Positions 1-8,961 of a DNA stretch of 58,007 nucleotides are shown piece by piece (the stretch's first letter is position 1; the number at the start of each line of letters is the position of its first letter). Under the pieces are notes generated by a model, which worked only from the letters and a program-made list of their open reading frames with translations, searched no databases and was not told the DNA's origin. Where the stretch lies: positions 1 to 58,007 of the forward strand of contig LCPQ01000001.1 of assembly GCA_001003705.1 (NCBI GenBank), given 5' to 3'. A program made the position numbers and the translations under genes. The stretch is from Parcubacteria group bacterium GW2011_GWA2_48_9 (lineage in GTDB: Bacteria; Patescibacteriota; Patescibacteriia; UBA10025).

Positions 1-1200
1 AAAAAATTAAAAGTTTCTTTTGCCACTATTAATTTGATAAAAAATTCTAAACTTCGGGGCGGCAGCGGATATAGGCATTTGCTTGAAATATTGAGAAAAC
101 TCGGGGCAAATATCACCTTCGAAAACGGCACAGTTACGATCCAAGCATCGCAACTTGCTCTGACAAAGCCTGACTACCAGCTCGTGAAACACATGCGAGC
201 TTCATTGGTGATAGTCGGCCCTATGCTTGCTCGACTCGGGGAGGTTATCTTGCCACATCCAGGTGGATGTTTGATAGGCGCGAGACCAATTAATACACAT
301 ACAAATGCACTCGCGCAACTTGGCGTTTCTCTCGAACAGAAAGACGATCTATATCATTTCCGCGCCCCACGTCTATTGGGTGCACGGGTGGTGCTCGACG
401 AAATGAGTGTTTCAGCGACAGAGAATGTACTTTTAGCAGCATGTTTAGCGGACGGGAAAACAGAAATACATCTCGCGGCTTCAGAGCCAGAGATTGTGGA
501 TTTAGCAAAATTTCTCAAGTCAATGGGGGCCAAGATTCAAGGTGAGGGCACTTCTGTCATAAGCGTTGAGGGTGTCAGGGAACTTCATGGAGCAGAGCAT
601 CACCTCATACCTGATAGAATGGAAGCAGGGACGCTCGCGATAGCCGCCGCTGTCAGTAGAGGAGATGTGCGTATAAAAAAAATCATTCCCGACCATTTGG
701 ATGCCGTGCTTAACGTATTTCGAAAAGCTAATGTCTCGTTCGCACTCGAGGAACATTCAGGTCTTTATGCGACACTTCATGTGAAACCCACCACGATATT
801 TGAGCCGGTCCATATCGATACAAGGCCGTACCCGGGGTTCCCTACGGATCTTCAAGCACCGTGTAGCGTACTCATGACGCAAGCTCGGGGAACGAGTAAG
901 ATTTTTGAAACAATGTATGATAGTCGTCTCGGGTACATTAAAGAACTTGTCCGTATGGGTGCTATCGCAACAGTTGTTGATTCGCATACTGCAGTCATCG
1001 AAGGCCCTACGGCTCTCACTGGCAAGCGCATTACTTCTCTCGACATTCGTGCGGGAGCCACGCTGCTTATTGCCGCTCTCATAGCTCAAGGAGAAAGTGT
1101 TTTGGAACACGTGGAGCTTATTGACCGTGGGTATGAAAACATTGATGAAAGACTAAAGAATCTTGGGGCCAATATTCAACGTCAACAAACTCATGATTGA
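1..1200 (+). CDS. murA: UDP-N-acetylglucosamine 1-carboxyvinyltransferase MurA, 5'-truncated by the window edge
   Basis: Transfers enolpyruvate from PEP to UDP-GlcNAc in the cytoplasm, the first committed step of peptidoglycan synthesis. The frame is open from base 1. A TTG at 34 is not a convincing start because family alignment by eye shows roughly the first 50 residues lie outside the window. Visible hallmarks are the active-site loop PGGCLIGARP with its cysteine (codon about 79 counted from the TTG), PGFPTDLQAP carrying the conserved catalytic Asp, and the C-terminal RGYENIDERL motif. Cysteine rather than aspartate in the loop predicts fosfomycin sensitivity from family knowledge. The stop overlaps the start of the next gene. 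It is separated from the other mur genes, which begin at 11167. Confidence 0.95.
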   Translation, partial: KKLKVSFATINLIKNSKLRGGSGYRHLLEILRKLGANITFENGTVTIQASQLALTKPDYQLVKHMRASLVIVGPMLARLGEVILPHPGGCLIGARPINTHTNALAQLGVSLEQKDDLYHFRAPRLLGARVVLDEMSVSATENVLLAACLADGKTEIHLAASEPEIVDLAKFLKSMGAKIQGEGTSVISVEGVRELHGAEHHLIPDRMEAGTLAIAAAVSRGDVRIKKIIPDHLDAVLNVFRKANVSFALEEHSGLYATLHVKPTTIFEPVHIDTRPYPGFPTDLQAPCSVLMTQARGTSKIFETMYDSRLGYIKELVRMGAIATVVDSHTAVIEGPTALTGKRITSLDIRAGATLLIAALIAQGESVLEHVELIDRGYENIDERLKNLGANIQRQQTHD

Positions 1201-2458
1201 GGAACTTCATTCGACAATACCGCCAGCCAACCGTAGAAATCGTAGTACAAGTTTCACCATTCTTCTTGTGCTTGTTGGTGCTTCGATTTTTCTCTCATTG
1301 GGGTACATTATTGGTGTGTGGATGACTGTATCGACGTCTTCGCAAACGACGTTTGATGATTTTGTTTCGGCATTTCCAGATGTGTTAAATGGTACCCCAA
1401 CTGATTATGCAACATTTGAAGATGTGCTGACTTCCATTCGCTCCCGTTTTGTATTTGATGTTCCAAAAGACCGTGATTTGTATTACGGTGCTTTGGCTGG
1501 CATTGTTGCGAGCCTCCAAGATCCATACTCTGCATTTTTCAATCCTGAAATCACGGATGAGTTTAATACTGAATTGGAGGGGGAATTCGATGGAATCGGC
1601 GCTGAGATAGGCTTCAAGGACGGGCAGCTTGTTGTTATTGCCCCGCTCCAGGATTCACCGGCTTCTCTCGCAGGATTAAGGCCAAATGACGCTATTCTCA
1701 CTATAGACGGTGTTGACAGTGCCGTGCTAACCCTTCCCGAGGCTGTTTCAAAAATACGTGGCCCAAAAGGTACTACAGTGACATTAGACATTCTTCGCGA
1801 AAACAATGGTACGCCCTTTTCAGTGTCAGTTGAGCGGGATACTATCAATATCGAAAGCGTTACTTGGGAAATGGGAGAGAACGGCATAGGATATATTCAG
1901 ATCACGAATTTCGATGCCAATGCCGAAAGCGGCTTTGACAATGCGGTGCGATCACTGATAGTTCAAGACCCGCGCGGCATCATTCTCGATGTACGCGATA
2001 ATCCCGGAGGTTTTCTCGATGCTTCAGTCCATATTGCCGCCGCATTTCTTCCTTCTGCGGACGATGTAGTAGTAGTTGAGCGTTTTCGAAATAAAGAAGA
2101 AAAACAATACCAGGCTGGCGATCAAGCTGGCATGCTCACCGATATTCCAGTAGTTGTTCTCGTTAATGGCGGCAGTGCATCAGCATCCGAAATAGTCGCA
2201 GGGGCACTTAAAGACCACGAACGAGCGACTATCCTCGGAGAAACGACGTTTGGGAAAGGTACAGTCCAAGACCTCGAGGAATTTGGGGACGGTTCATCCT
2301 TAAAACTGACTATTGCAGAATGGCTAACACCAGACGGGAACTCGATTGACGCACACGGCATTGAGCCAGGAGTCACTGTCGAATTCACTCAAGAGGACCG
2401 GGATGCCGAGCGGGACCCACAGAGGGACTCAGCAGAAGAATTGTTGCTACAGCCATGA
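1193..2458 (+). CDS. S41 family C-terminal processing peptidase (CtpA/Tsp-like)
   Basis: Membrane-anchored serine protease with 421 residues from the ATG at 1193; this start overlaps the murA stop by 8 bases and I prefer it to an in-frame TTG at 1163. Order: cytoplasmic N-terminus, one membrane segment (about 22-46), N-terminal helical part, PDZ domain (about 130-210, with GIGAEIG and SPASLAGLRPND), then the tail-protease domain. The Ser-Lys dyad is visible as NGGSASASEI (about 326-334) and FGKGTVQ (Lys about 355). Substrates cannot be told from sequence; family members trim C-termini of exported or wall proteins. The stop overlaps the acyP start by ATGA, implying translational coupling. Confidence 0.93.
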   Translation: MIEELHSTIPPANRRNRSTSFTILLVLVGASIFLSLGYIIGVWMTVSTSSQTTFDDFVSAFPDVLNGTPTDYATFEDVLTSIRSRFVFDVPKDRDLYYGALAGIVASLQDPYSAFFNPEITDEFNTELEGEFDGIGAEIGFKDGQLVVIAPLQDSPASLAGLRPNDAILTIDGVDSAVLTLPEAVSKIRGPKGTTVTLDILRENNGTPFSVSVERDTINIESVTWEMGENGIGYIQITNFDANAESGFDNAVRSLIVQDPRGIILDVRDNPGGFLDASVHIAAAFLPSADDVVVVERFRNKEEKQYQAGDQAGMLTDIPVVVLVNGGSASASEIVAGALKDHERATILGETTFGKGTVQDLEEFGDGSSLKLTIAEWLTPDGNSIDAHGIEPGVTVEFTQEDRDAERDPQRDSAEELLLQP

Positions 2459-2730
2459 TTACGGCGGAGTTCGACGTACACGGGCGGGTTCAGGGTGTTT
2501 CTCTCCGGGCTATGATCCAGGAACAGGCGACGCAGAAAGGACTTACAGGATATGTGAAAAATACATCTGAAGGATCGGTGCGCGTCGTATGCCAAGGCGA
2601 TCCAGATGCAATTAATGCGCTGAGTGCGTGGCTGAAGTCAAACCCCGGTAGTTCGCATATTGACGACGTAACTGTCTCACAATTAGATACGAATATGCAG
2701 TACTCACATTTTACCACCCTATATTCATGA
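2455..2730 (+). CDS. acyP: Acylphosphatase
   Basis: Small cytoplasmic enzyme hydrolysing acyl phosphates such as carbamoyl or acetyl phosphate. Its 91 residues match the usual family length. The signature GRVQGVSLR contains the phosphate-binding loop and catalytic Arg, and GYVKNTSEG supplies the catalytic Asn. It is coupled by ATGA overlaps to the protease upstream and to rplI downstream, so it is the middle gene of a tight operon. Its physiological substrate is unknown. Confidence 0.92.
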   Translation: MITAEFDVHGRVQGVSLRAMIQEQATQKGLTGYVKNTSEGSVRVVCQGDPDAINALSAWLKSNPGSSHIDDVTVSQLDTNMQYSHFTTLYS

Positions 2731-3173
2731 AAGTAATTTTTCTGAAAAACATCACAGGCACGGCGAAAAAATACGACGTCAAAGATGTCAAAGAAGGTTT
2801 TGCGAGAAATCATTTGTTACCCCATGGCATCGCCGTTGCCGCAACTCCCGAACAAATGCGTTTCATTAATCTTCAGCGTGAATCGATAGCCAGCGCGTCA
2901 TCTGATATAGAAGCGACAGCGCGATCACTGTCAAAAAAAATCGAGGGGCATACACTCACAATGAAGTTGAAGGCTAATGATCGTGGCCATCTTTATGCTG
3001 GAGTTTCAGCGAAAGAGATATCGAAGCAGATGTACAAACAATTTGCCGTCCTAATCGGTGATACATCTATTCACATTTTAGAGCCCATCAGGTCGGTTGG
3101 TGAACACACTATCTCTCTTACGGTAGGTACTACAAAAATACCCTTGCTAATTTTAATAGAACCGATTACTTAG
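2727..3173 (+). CDS. rplI: 50S ribosomal protein L9
   Basis: Binds 23S rRNA and stabilises the L1-stalk side of the large subunit. Its 148 residues are the normal length. The N-terminal domain has MKVIFLKNI and the family motif EGFARNHLLPHGIAVAAT (about 23-40); a central helix and a divergent C-terminal domain follow. The start overlaps the acyP stop by ATGA. L9 has been reported missing from some Microgenomates-related CPR groups, so its presence weakly favours a parcubacterial affiliation. There is no rpsF, ssb or rpsR nearby, unlike many bacteria. Confidence 0.93.
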   Translation: MKVIFLKNITGTAKKYDVKDVKEGFARNHLLPHGIAVAATPEQMRFINLQRESIASASSDIEATARSLSKKIEGHTLTMKLKANDRGHLYAGVSAKEISKQMYKQFAVLIGDTSIHILEPIRSVGEHTISLTVGTTKIPLLILIEPIT

Positions 3174-3174
3174 T

Positions 3175-4788
3175 ATGTCAAAACCACGATTTATTTTTGT
3201 CACCGGTGGCGTGTGTTCAGGCTTAGGAAAGGGAATTGTCGCGGCCTCAATCGGGGCGATACTGAAAGCAGCAGATTTTCGAGTATTTAGTCTCAAATTC
3301 GATCCCTATTTGAATGTTGACCCCGGTACGATGAGCCCATACCAACACGGTGAAGTATATGTTTTACGAGATGGTACTGAGACAGACCTTGATTTAGGGC
3401 ATTATGAGCGTTTCCTAGATGTCAATTTAACTGCTGAGAGCAACCTCACTACCGGCCAAGTATACCAAGAAGTAATCGGCAAGGAACGGAAAGGTACGTT
3501 TCTCGGCAAAACAATTCAAGTGATCCCCCATATTACGGATGCTATAAAAAAAAGAATATATTATACCGCTGAATCAAGTAAAGCAGATTTCTTGATTATG
3601 GAAATTGGCGGAACTGTAGGTGATATTGAGGGTGAACCCTTTCTTGAAGCGGCACGACAACTACGACAGGAAGTGGGCCCGCAAAACGCCCTCTATGTTC
3701 ATGTAGCACTCTTGCCGTATTTGAAGACCTCGCACGAATTGAAGACAAAGCCCGTTCAAGCAAGTGTGCGGGAATTGAGGCGCTTGGGCATACAGCCAGA
3801 AATCATTATTGCGAGAGCCGACTACCCGATCAAGAAGGAGCACTTAGAGAAAATTGCACTTTTTTGTGATGTGCCTCTCGAAGCGGTCTTTCCAGCGACG
3901 ACGAGCAAAAGTATTTATGAGGTCCCATTGAATTTAGAACAAAAAAATATTTCTCAAATAATATTCAAGCAGTTTGGTATCGTAAAAAAGCCTAACTTAC
4001 ATTCTTGGAATACCCTAGTCCGGCGTATCAAGCATCCGACGCGTGAAGTGTCCATTGGTATGGTAGGAAAATATACATCACTGGGCGATGCCTATTTAAG
4101 TGTGACAGAAGCGCTGAATTCAGCGGTCTACCACCACAACGCTAAGATGCGACTTCAGTGGATCGATGCAGAATCGCTTGAAAAAAAAGATGAACGCGAA
4201 TGGAACGCACTCAAGCGGGTCGATGGGATCGTTATCCCGGGTGGATTTGGTACGCGCGGCACAGAGGGAAAAATAGCTGCTGCAAAGTATGCGCGAGAAA
4301 ATAAAGTACCGTACCTTGGCCTCTGTTTAGGGATGCAAATTGCTACTATCGAATTTGCGCGAAGCATCCTAAAGACAAAGAATGTAAATAGCACAGAGTT
4401 CGATCCAAAGTCTGCTAATCCGGTTATTCACATCATGCCTGACCAGGAAAAGAAACTATTAAAGCGAGAATACGGCGCCTCAATGCGTCTAGGATCGTGG
4501 AAATGCCGGCTTGTCAAGGATTCTCTGTCATTCAAGGCATATGGCGTAGATGACATCGAAGAACGTCACAGGCATCGGTATGAATTCAATAACACTTACC
4601 GCGAACAGCTCGAGGCTGCAGGATTGCGGATTGCTGGCACGACACCTGATGGCTTACTCGTTGAAATAATTGAGATAAAAGACCATCCATGGTTCGTCGG
4701 TGTCCAGTTTCATCCGGAGTTTCAGTCGCGTCCACTTCGCCCCCACCCGCTTTTTCGAGAGTTTGTTCGTGCTTGTCTGAATAAATAA
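3175..4788 (+). CDS. pyrG: CTP synthase (glutamine-hydrolysing)
   Basis: Makes CTP from UTP using ATP and ammonia released from glutamine. 537 residues, full length. The N-terminal synthetase domain begins FIFVTGGVCSGLGKGI (P-loop) and includes the nucleotide-binding MSPYQHGEVYVLRDG. The C-terminal class I glutaminase domain has GLCLGMQ with the nucleophilic Cys at about 384 and HPEFQSRP with the His-Glu pair. The start lies one base after the rplI stop. It is the last gene of the rightward block and converges on rpmA. Pyrimidine salvage to CTP is often kept in reduced genomes. Confidence 0.97.
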   Translation: MSKPRFIFVTGGVCSGLGKGIVAASIGAILKAADFRVFSLKFDPYLNVDPGTMSPYQHGEVYVLRDGTETDLDLGHYERFLDVNLTAESNLTTGQVYQEVIGKERKGTFLGKTIQVIPHITDAIKKRIYYTAESSKADFLIMEIGGTVGDIEGEPFLEAARQLRQEVGPQNALYVHVALLPYLKTSHELKTKPVQASVRELRRLGIQPEIIIARADYPIKKEHLEKIALFCDVPLEAVFPATTSKSIYEVPLNLEQKNISQIIFKQFGIVKKPNLHSWNTLVRRIKHPTREVSIGMVGKYTSLGDAYLSVTEALNSAVYHHNAKMRLQWIDAESLEKKDEREWNALKRVDGIVIPGGFGTRGTEGKIAAAKYARENKVPYLGLCLGMQIATIEFARSILKTKNVNSTEFDPKSANPVIHIMPDQEKKLLKREYGASMRLGSWKCRLVKDSLSFKAYGVDDIEERHRHRYEFNNTYREQLEAAGLRIAGTTPDGLLVEIIEIKDHPWFVGVQFHPEFQSRPLRPHPLFREFVRACLNK

Positions 4789-4818
4789 AACACCGCCTTA
4801 CCCCTGGAGCAAAGACGG
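4789..4818 (-). terminator. Probable rho-independent terminator of rpmA
   Basis: CCGCCTT at 4793-4799 pairs with AAGACGG at 4812-4818 with one mismatch. Read on the minus strand, the stem is followed by TGTTTTATTTA. It sits in the convergent gap between pyrG and rpmA and could partly serve pyrG too, though the plus-strand side lacks a good T run. Confidence 0.55.
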
Positions 4819-4838
4819 CACTCCGAGTATCGTTTTGT

Positions 4839-5123
4839 CTACGCTTTTGTCGGGATAACAGCGATGTAGGCAGACAACACACGATGGCCCGTAAATCGCT
4901 TACGGGATTTTTTTGAAAACTTAACCTTTCCACTTTTCAACGCAAAAAGAGTGTCATCATTTCCTCTTCGCACATTTTTGCCTGGGTGGAATTTCGTACC
5001 GCGCTGCCGTACTAAAATACTGCCGGAATGCGCGTATTGACCGTCAAAAATCTTTACACCGAGCCGCTTTGACTTAGAATCCCTGCCAAGGCTGGTCGTT
5101 CCTACACCTTTTACGTGTGCCAT
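4839..5123 (-). CDS. rpmA: 50S ribosomal protein L27
   Basis: Large-subunit protein whose N-terminal tail reaches the peptidyl-transferase centre. 94 residues. The core motifs [23 protein letters not shown] and [11 protein letters not shown] are all present, with the N-terminus MAHVKG directly at the mature form, so no cleavable leader of the Firmicutes type. The C-terminal 10-15 residues are slightly longer than usual. It stands alone: rplU (L21), the usual neighbour, is absent, and a consensus promoter lies just upstream on the minus strand. Confidence 0.95.
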   Translation of the reverse strand: MAHVKGVGTTSLGRDSKSKRLGVKIFDGQYAHSGSILVRQRGTKFHPGKNVRRGNDDTLFALKSGKVKFSKKSRKRFTGHRVLSAYIAVIPTKA

Positions 5124-5148
5124 AGTATGTTAATTAGTTCGTAGAAGC

Positions 5149-5177
5149 AGAATAAGGTATGCTAAAAAATTTGTCAA
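5149..5177 (-). promoter_or_regulatory. Promoter of rpmA
   Basis: On the minus strand TTGACA (5177-5172) and TATTCT (5154-5149) are separated by 17 bases. The predicted start of transcription near 5142 leaves a leader of about 20 bases before the ATG at 5123. This separates rpmA from the pilus operon that ends at 5237. Confidence 0.75.
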
Positions 5178-5236
5178 TAACCCATGATTCTTAGGGTCTT
5201 CTTGTACAGAAACACCTTGATTGTCGCTACTCAGCA

Positions 5237-5542
5237 TTATCTCGAAAAGATATTACGCACACTAGATACTGTACCTTTTTCGGAAGTTTTATTTGTGTAT
5301 GTTGTTAAAAGGGTTTCGAAAAGGTTCTTATCGATAACAACAGCACGGGCATTAATATCTGATTCCGGAATTTCTTTGGGGATAAAAACAGTTTGGATAA
5401 AGTTTGTATTAACAAAAAAAGCAAAATACACAGTAACGCTGCAGATTACGAAAAAAACCATAAGGTTTACCCGGGAGAGTAACTTACGCCCAAACGGCAT
5501 TGCAGAAAATGCTATTCTTTTTTGTCTCATCGAAAATTTCAT
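5237..5542 (-). CDS. Small single-pass membrane protein at the end of the pilus operon
   Basis: I do not recognise a named family. The ATG at 5542 overlaps the pilO stop by ATGA, so I choose it over an in-frame TTG at 5560; this gives 101 residues. There is a basic N-terminus, one hydrophobic segment at about 27-47, then an approximately 55-residue extracytoplasmic tail without cysteines. It sits where pilP lies in Gram-negative pilus operons but has no lipobox, so it is not PilP by sequence. Coupling to pilO suggests a role in the PilMNO assembly platform; this is inference. Confidence 0.75.
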   Translation of the reverse strand: MKFSMRQKRIAFSAMPFGRKLLSRVNLMVFFVICSVTVYFAFFVNTNFIQTVFIPKEIPESDINARAVVIDKNLFETLLTTYTNKTSEKGTVSSVRNIFSR

Positions 5543-6078
5543 AAAACTTTTTCGATCCAATATGTTTTTGTCTGAATATCCATCTGCACTATTTCATCTG
5601 CAATGGGAAATATGACCATAGAGAGTGGGGAAACGTAGTATGGCGATGACTCTAGGCGACTCAAGTATTGAATGACTTGGTTTATAGTGCCCGTCAGCGT
5701 AATAGCCAACGGAACTTCCTGGACTTCAGCAGAATCAGTAAGCGGGGATAAGGACAAGTCCTGTGTCACAGATGAAGCATTCGCTATTTCCTCTAAAGAT
5801 GAAACAAATTCCAATGATTTTTCCGATGGAATAATAACCGAATCGAAAGCACTGATGCGATTTTCAATACTTCTAAAATCCTGATTTAAAACAACAAGAT
5901 TCTCTCTCTGTTTTTTTGCACTAGCGAGCTGTACGCGTGCGTCATATAGCTCAGTCGTCAGTGTTGAAATCTTTGTCATGTATGGCTGGACAAAAAACAG
6001 CAGTAATCCCGCACAAACGACAAGCATCGCACCAGCGAATATGTATATTTTTTTATCAGTTGGAATTCTTGTTTTCAT
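5539..6078 (-). CDS. pilO: Type IV pilus assembly protein PilO
   Basis: Inner-membrane protein of the PilM-PilN-PilO alignment complex that links the cytoplasmic motor to the growing pilus. 179 residues from the ATG at 6078, which overlaps the end of pilN by 23 bases; upstream in-frame starts would overlap pilN much more. One membrane segment (about 13-32), a coiled-coil stretch (about 35-80) and a C-terminal ferredoxin-like domain match the PilO plan. Assignment rests on architecture and position since PilO sequences diverge strongly. Confidence 0.82.
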   Translation of the reverse strand: MKTRIPTDKKIYIFAGAMLVVCAGLLLFFVQPYMTKISTLTTELYDARVQLASAKKQRENLVVLNQDFRSIENRISAFDSVIIPSEKSLEFVSSLEEIANASSVTQDLSLSPLTDSAEVQEVPLAITLTGTINQVIQYLSRLESSPYYVSPLSMVIFPIADEIVQMDIQTKTYWIEKVL

Positions 6079-6637
6079 CGGAAAGTAATGAAAGATAGTC
6101 ATCAGAGAGTGTTGCCGAGAAGTCAAATTCGATGTTTTCTCTCTGCGTTAGGTTGCTAACTGGTGATGTCCATTCGGTAAAGTATGGTATCTTCTCGACC
6201 TCTGTTCTCAGAGCAATAAGTGAGTCGCGCGTATTGGCAATACCGATAAAATTGACGGTTTGTAGTTTTGCATCTACTAAAAAAGAATCAAGTGTTATTC
6301 CCTCAGGGATGCGGGTGAGTAAGTTATACACGACAGGACTTAGTGGGTTATACGCATCCTCAATAGTCTTAATTACTTTGAGTTGTTGATTGATCTTCTG
6401 GGTACTTTCGACAACTGTGCCGCCACGGTCGACTACCGTCGCGTTAGTTGTTTCTTGAATTAGTTCTTGGGTGTCACTAATTTTACGTTGAAGCATATTC
6501 TCGTTGAGAAAAAGTATTCCAGCAATACACACGACGAAGATGCCCACAGCAATAACAAATGTCTTTATTGCCATAGACACAACAGTAGTTTTGAGTGAAG
6601 CGCGCTTTTGTACTGGTAAAAGATTGATAATGATCAT
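6056..6637 (-). CDS. pilN: Type IV pilus assembly protein PilN
   Basis: Bitopic membrane protein whose short cytoplasmic N-terminus binds PilM. The N-terminus MIIINLLPVQKR matches the conserved PilN INLLP motif that docks into PilM. One membrane segment follows (about 25-45), then a coiled coil and a periplasmic-type domain. 193 residues, normal for the family. The ATG overlaps the pilM stop by ATGA, consistent with stoichiometric production. Confidence 0.9.
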   Translation of the reverse strand: MIIINLLPVQKRASLKTTVVSMAIKTFVIAVGIFVVCIAGILFLNENMLQRKISDTQELIQETTNATVVDRGGTVVESTQKINQQLKVIKTIEDAYNPLSPVVYNLLTRIPEGITLDSFLVDAKLQTVNFIGIANTRDSLIALRTEVEKIPYFTEWTSPVSNLTQRENIEFDFSATLSDDYLSLLSDENKNSN

Positions 6638-7704
6638 ACCATCATAGAATCAGGGGAGAGGTGTGGTCTTAACGCTAATCCAACTGCTGTGGTAAACGAG
6701 CGTATATGAGTCTGAGGGATAAGAGTTTGCTTCGCTAGGGAGGGGGTTATTTCAGCTGGGTTGCCAATGGAGACTGGTAATGAAATTTTTTCCTTGAAAT
6801 ACTGCTCCATGCCAATCATTTGACTTACGCCGCCACTCAGGACGATTGATATGTCGTGCTTCTTGTTTAGACTGTTTTTATAAAAATTAATAATTTCGTC
6901 AATTTTATAGAAAATTGGTTCAAGCAATGGTAGTACTACAGTGCGGACGGCTCCTCGCCCTTTTCGTTGGTCCAAGCCGCAAATTTGTTTCGCTTTTTCT
7001 GCTTGTTCTGGCGTGAGACTGAGTTTTCTAGCAATGCTATTGGTCATTTCTTGCCCAGAAATTTCAATCGTCGAAGAATAATGTATGCCTCCCTCATCGT
7101 ACAGGATGAGCGAGGTCCGGCTTGCCCCAATGTCGACAAAAATAGTGGCCAACTCGTCGTGAACCGGCATCAACGCTCGTGCAATAGCTCCTGATTCTGT
7201 TTCCAGAACCACTGGTGTGAGCCCTGCTTTTTCCAGCATCGAAACGTATGATTCCGGAATTGTTTTAGGAATTACTGCGACTGCAGCCCTCAACGTGGCA
7301 TGCTTTTGATCCTGTGAAATAACCTGCCAATCGTAGGCTACCTCATCCATAGTTACCGGGATGTTCTGCTCAATGCCCCAACGAATAGTCCCAGCCATCT
7401 CTTTTTCTGGAACAAGAGGGATATCAATAACTTTAAAAAAAGTTTTTCGTTCCGGAAGAGACGCAATAACGTAGTGTGACCTGACTCTTTTTCCCGATAC
7501 TCCCTCTACCAGTTTTTTTACTAGGTTTGCTACAGCTAGCTCATTTAGGATCTCACCGTTAGTAATCATTCCTTGTGGCACGACTATTTCATTGGCACAA
7601 CGGAGTGATAGATGTTTTCTCGACTTGTCAAATTGAACAAGACGCAGGCGCAGATCGCTTATGTCGATTCCAAACGCTTTTAAAAATGGATTAAACGAAA
7701 GCAT
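6634..7704 (-). CDS. pilM: Type IV pilus assembly protein PilM (actin-like ATPase)
   Basis: Cytoplasmic actin-fold protein that binds the PilN N-terminus and communicates with the pilus motor. 356 residues. Visible features are the phosphate-1 region FGIDISDLRLRLVQ, the central EQNIPVTMDEVAYDW typical of PilM, the phosphate-2 region IFVDIGASRTSLIL and the adenosine motif IVLSGGVSQM. It lies 35 bases after pilC and is coupled to pilN. Confidence 0.93.
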   Translation of the reverse strand: MLSFNPFLKAFGIDISDLRLRLVQFDKSRKHLSLRCANEIVVPQGMITNGEILNELAVANLVKKLVEGVSGKRVRSHYVIASLPERKTFFKVIDIPLVPEKEMAGTIRWGIEQNIPVTMDEVAYDWQVISQDQKHATLRAAVAVIPKTIPESYVSMLEKAGLTPVVLETESGAIARALMPVHDELATIFVDIGASRTSLILYDEGGIHYSSTIEISGQEMTNSIARKLSLTPEQAEKAKQICGLDQRKGRGAVRTVVLPLLEPIFYKIDEIINFYKNSLNKKHDISIVLSGGVSQMIGMEQYFKEKISLPVSIGNPAEITPSLAKQTLIPQTHIRSFTTAVGLALRPHLSPDSMMV

Positions 7705-7739
7705 ACGCTATGACAAGTATACCATCAGGGATGGTGATA

Positions 7740-8957
7740 TTAAAACGCCTCCGAAAGGTTATAAATGGGTAGAATAATTGACACGGCAAGTCCAGCGACT
7801 CCAGCCCCAAGGCCGAGCATGAGCACTGGTTCAATAATTGTTGATAAGTTTTGCATTGTTTGGTCTACATCTTCCTCGAAGAACTGGGCAACCTCAGCAA
7901 CAATTGTGTCTAACGTTCCACTTTCTTCGCCCACATTGATCATTTGAGTTACGATAGCAGGAAAAAGCTGTGGACGTTTCTCAAGCGTTTTTGCTATACT
8001 GACGCCTTTTTTAACTTGCTCCGCTGCTTCAACCATCACATTTCGGTAGTGAACATTGCCAAGAGTTCGGGAAATAATTTGGAGTGTTTGTACGATCGGA
8101 ATATCTGTTTTGAGAAGTGAACTCAAGCTTCTAGTAAAGCGGGCGAGATTAACTTTCTTTATAATCGGGCCAGCTATAGGGACTTTGAGAAGTAATAGGT
8201 GGTAATAATATTTTCCGCGCTCAGTTTTAATAATGCGTAAAAGAATAACAGTGATAATGACAATAGCAAGAAGCGCCCAATGTCCTTGTGTTGAAACAAA
8301 GTTCGTTATAGCAATGAGAATTCGCGTTGGGGTGGGAAGTTCTACCGAAGCTTCCTCGAAAACCGACAAAAGATTTGGTAGAACAAAAAGCATCATCGCT
8401 ATAATAAGACCAATCATTGCAACCACAACAATAACGGGGTACGTCATCGCAGACTTTATTTTGGCAATAAGCGTATGATCTTTTTTCATTTGCACTGTGA
8501 GCTGATTAAGCACTTCATCCAATTTGCCGCTCACTTCACCTGCGGCAACCATATTAACAAAAAGTTCTGAAAAGATTTTTTTGTGTTTACGTATAGCGTC
8601 TGAGAAAGTTTTGCCGCTTTCTACATCCTGCTTCATCTCCATTATAATTTCACGGAAGCCCTTACTTGGTGTCTGGATTGCGAGTGTGTTAAGAGCGTTT
8701 GAAAGAGAAAAACCAGTTCGGATCATAACCTGCAAATTTTGAGTAAAAAAGATTTTCTGTATATGACTTACCCGCGTGTTAGAAAAGAATTTGCTGAAGA
8801 ATCCTTTTTTTGCGCTGGACATTACAACCTTCGCGCTAGTCAGAATAAGGTTTTCACTCGACAAGTGCTCTGCAAGTTCCTTCTCGCTTTGTATTGTGAG
8901 TCGACCTTCTTTAGCCTGGCCGTCCTTTGTACGAGCGGTGTATTCGTAGAGTGGCAT
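7740..8957 (-). CDS. pilC: Type IV pilus inner-membrane platform protein PilC
   Basis: Polytopic platform protein that couples the PilB motor to pilin polymerisation. 405 residues, standard length, with N-terminal MPLYEYTARTKDGQ followed by two GspF domains (about 70-190 and 270-395), each ending in membrane segments. The motifs GEVSGKLDEVL and GEESGTLD are the conserved paired signatures. It starts four bases after the pilB stop. Confidence 0.95.
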   Translation of the reverse strand: MPLYEYTARTKDGQAKEGRLTIQSEKELAEHLSSENLILTSAKVVMSSAKKGFFSKFFSNTRVSHIQKIFFTQNLQVMIRTGFSLSNALNTLAIQTPSKGFREIIMEMKQDVESGKTFSDAIRKHKKIFSELFVNMVAAGEVSGKLDEVLNQLTVQMKKDHTLIAKIKSAMTYPVIVVVAMIGLIIAMMLFVLPNLLSVFEEASVELPTPTRILIAITNFVSTQGHWALLAIVIITVILLRIIKTERGKYYYHLLLLKVPIAGPIIKKVNLARFTRSLSSLLKTDIPIVQTLQIISRTLGNVHYRNVMVEAAEQVKKGVSIAKTLEKRPQLFPAIVTQMINVGEESGTLDTIVAEVAQFFEEDVDQTMQNLSTIIEPVLMLGLGAGVAGLAVSIILPIYNLSEAF

Positions 8958-8961
8958 ATGG

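Noticed and set aside
1163-1192. Upstream TTG start for the S41 peptidase
   Set aside because: It would add ten residues fully overlapping murA without a ribosome binding site; the ATG at 1193 gives a normal N-terminus and short overlap.
5184-5615. Rightward open frame of 143 codons
   Set aside because: It lies antisense to the small membrane protein coupled to pilO and crosses the end of pilO; its product has no coherent motifs, while the minus-strand gene has an ATGA-coupled start.
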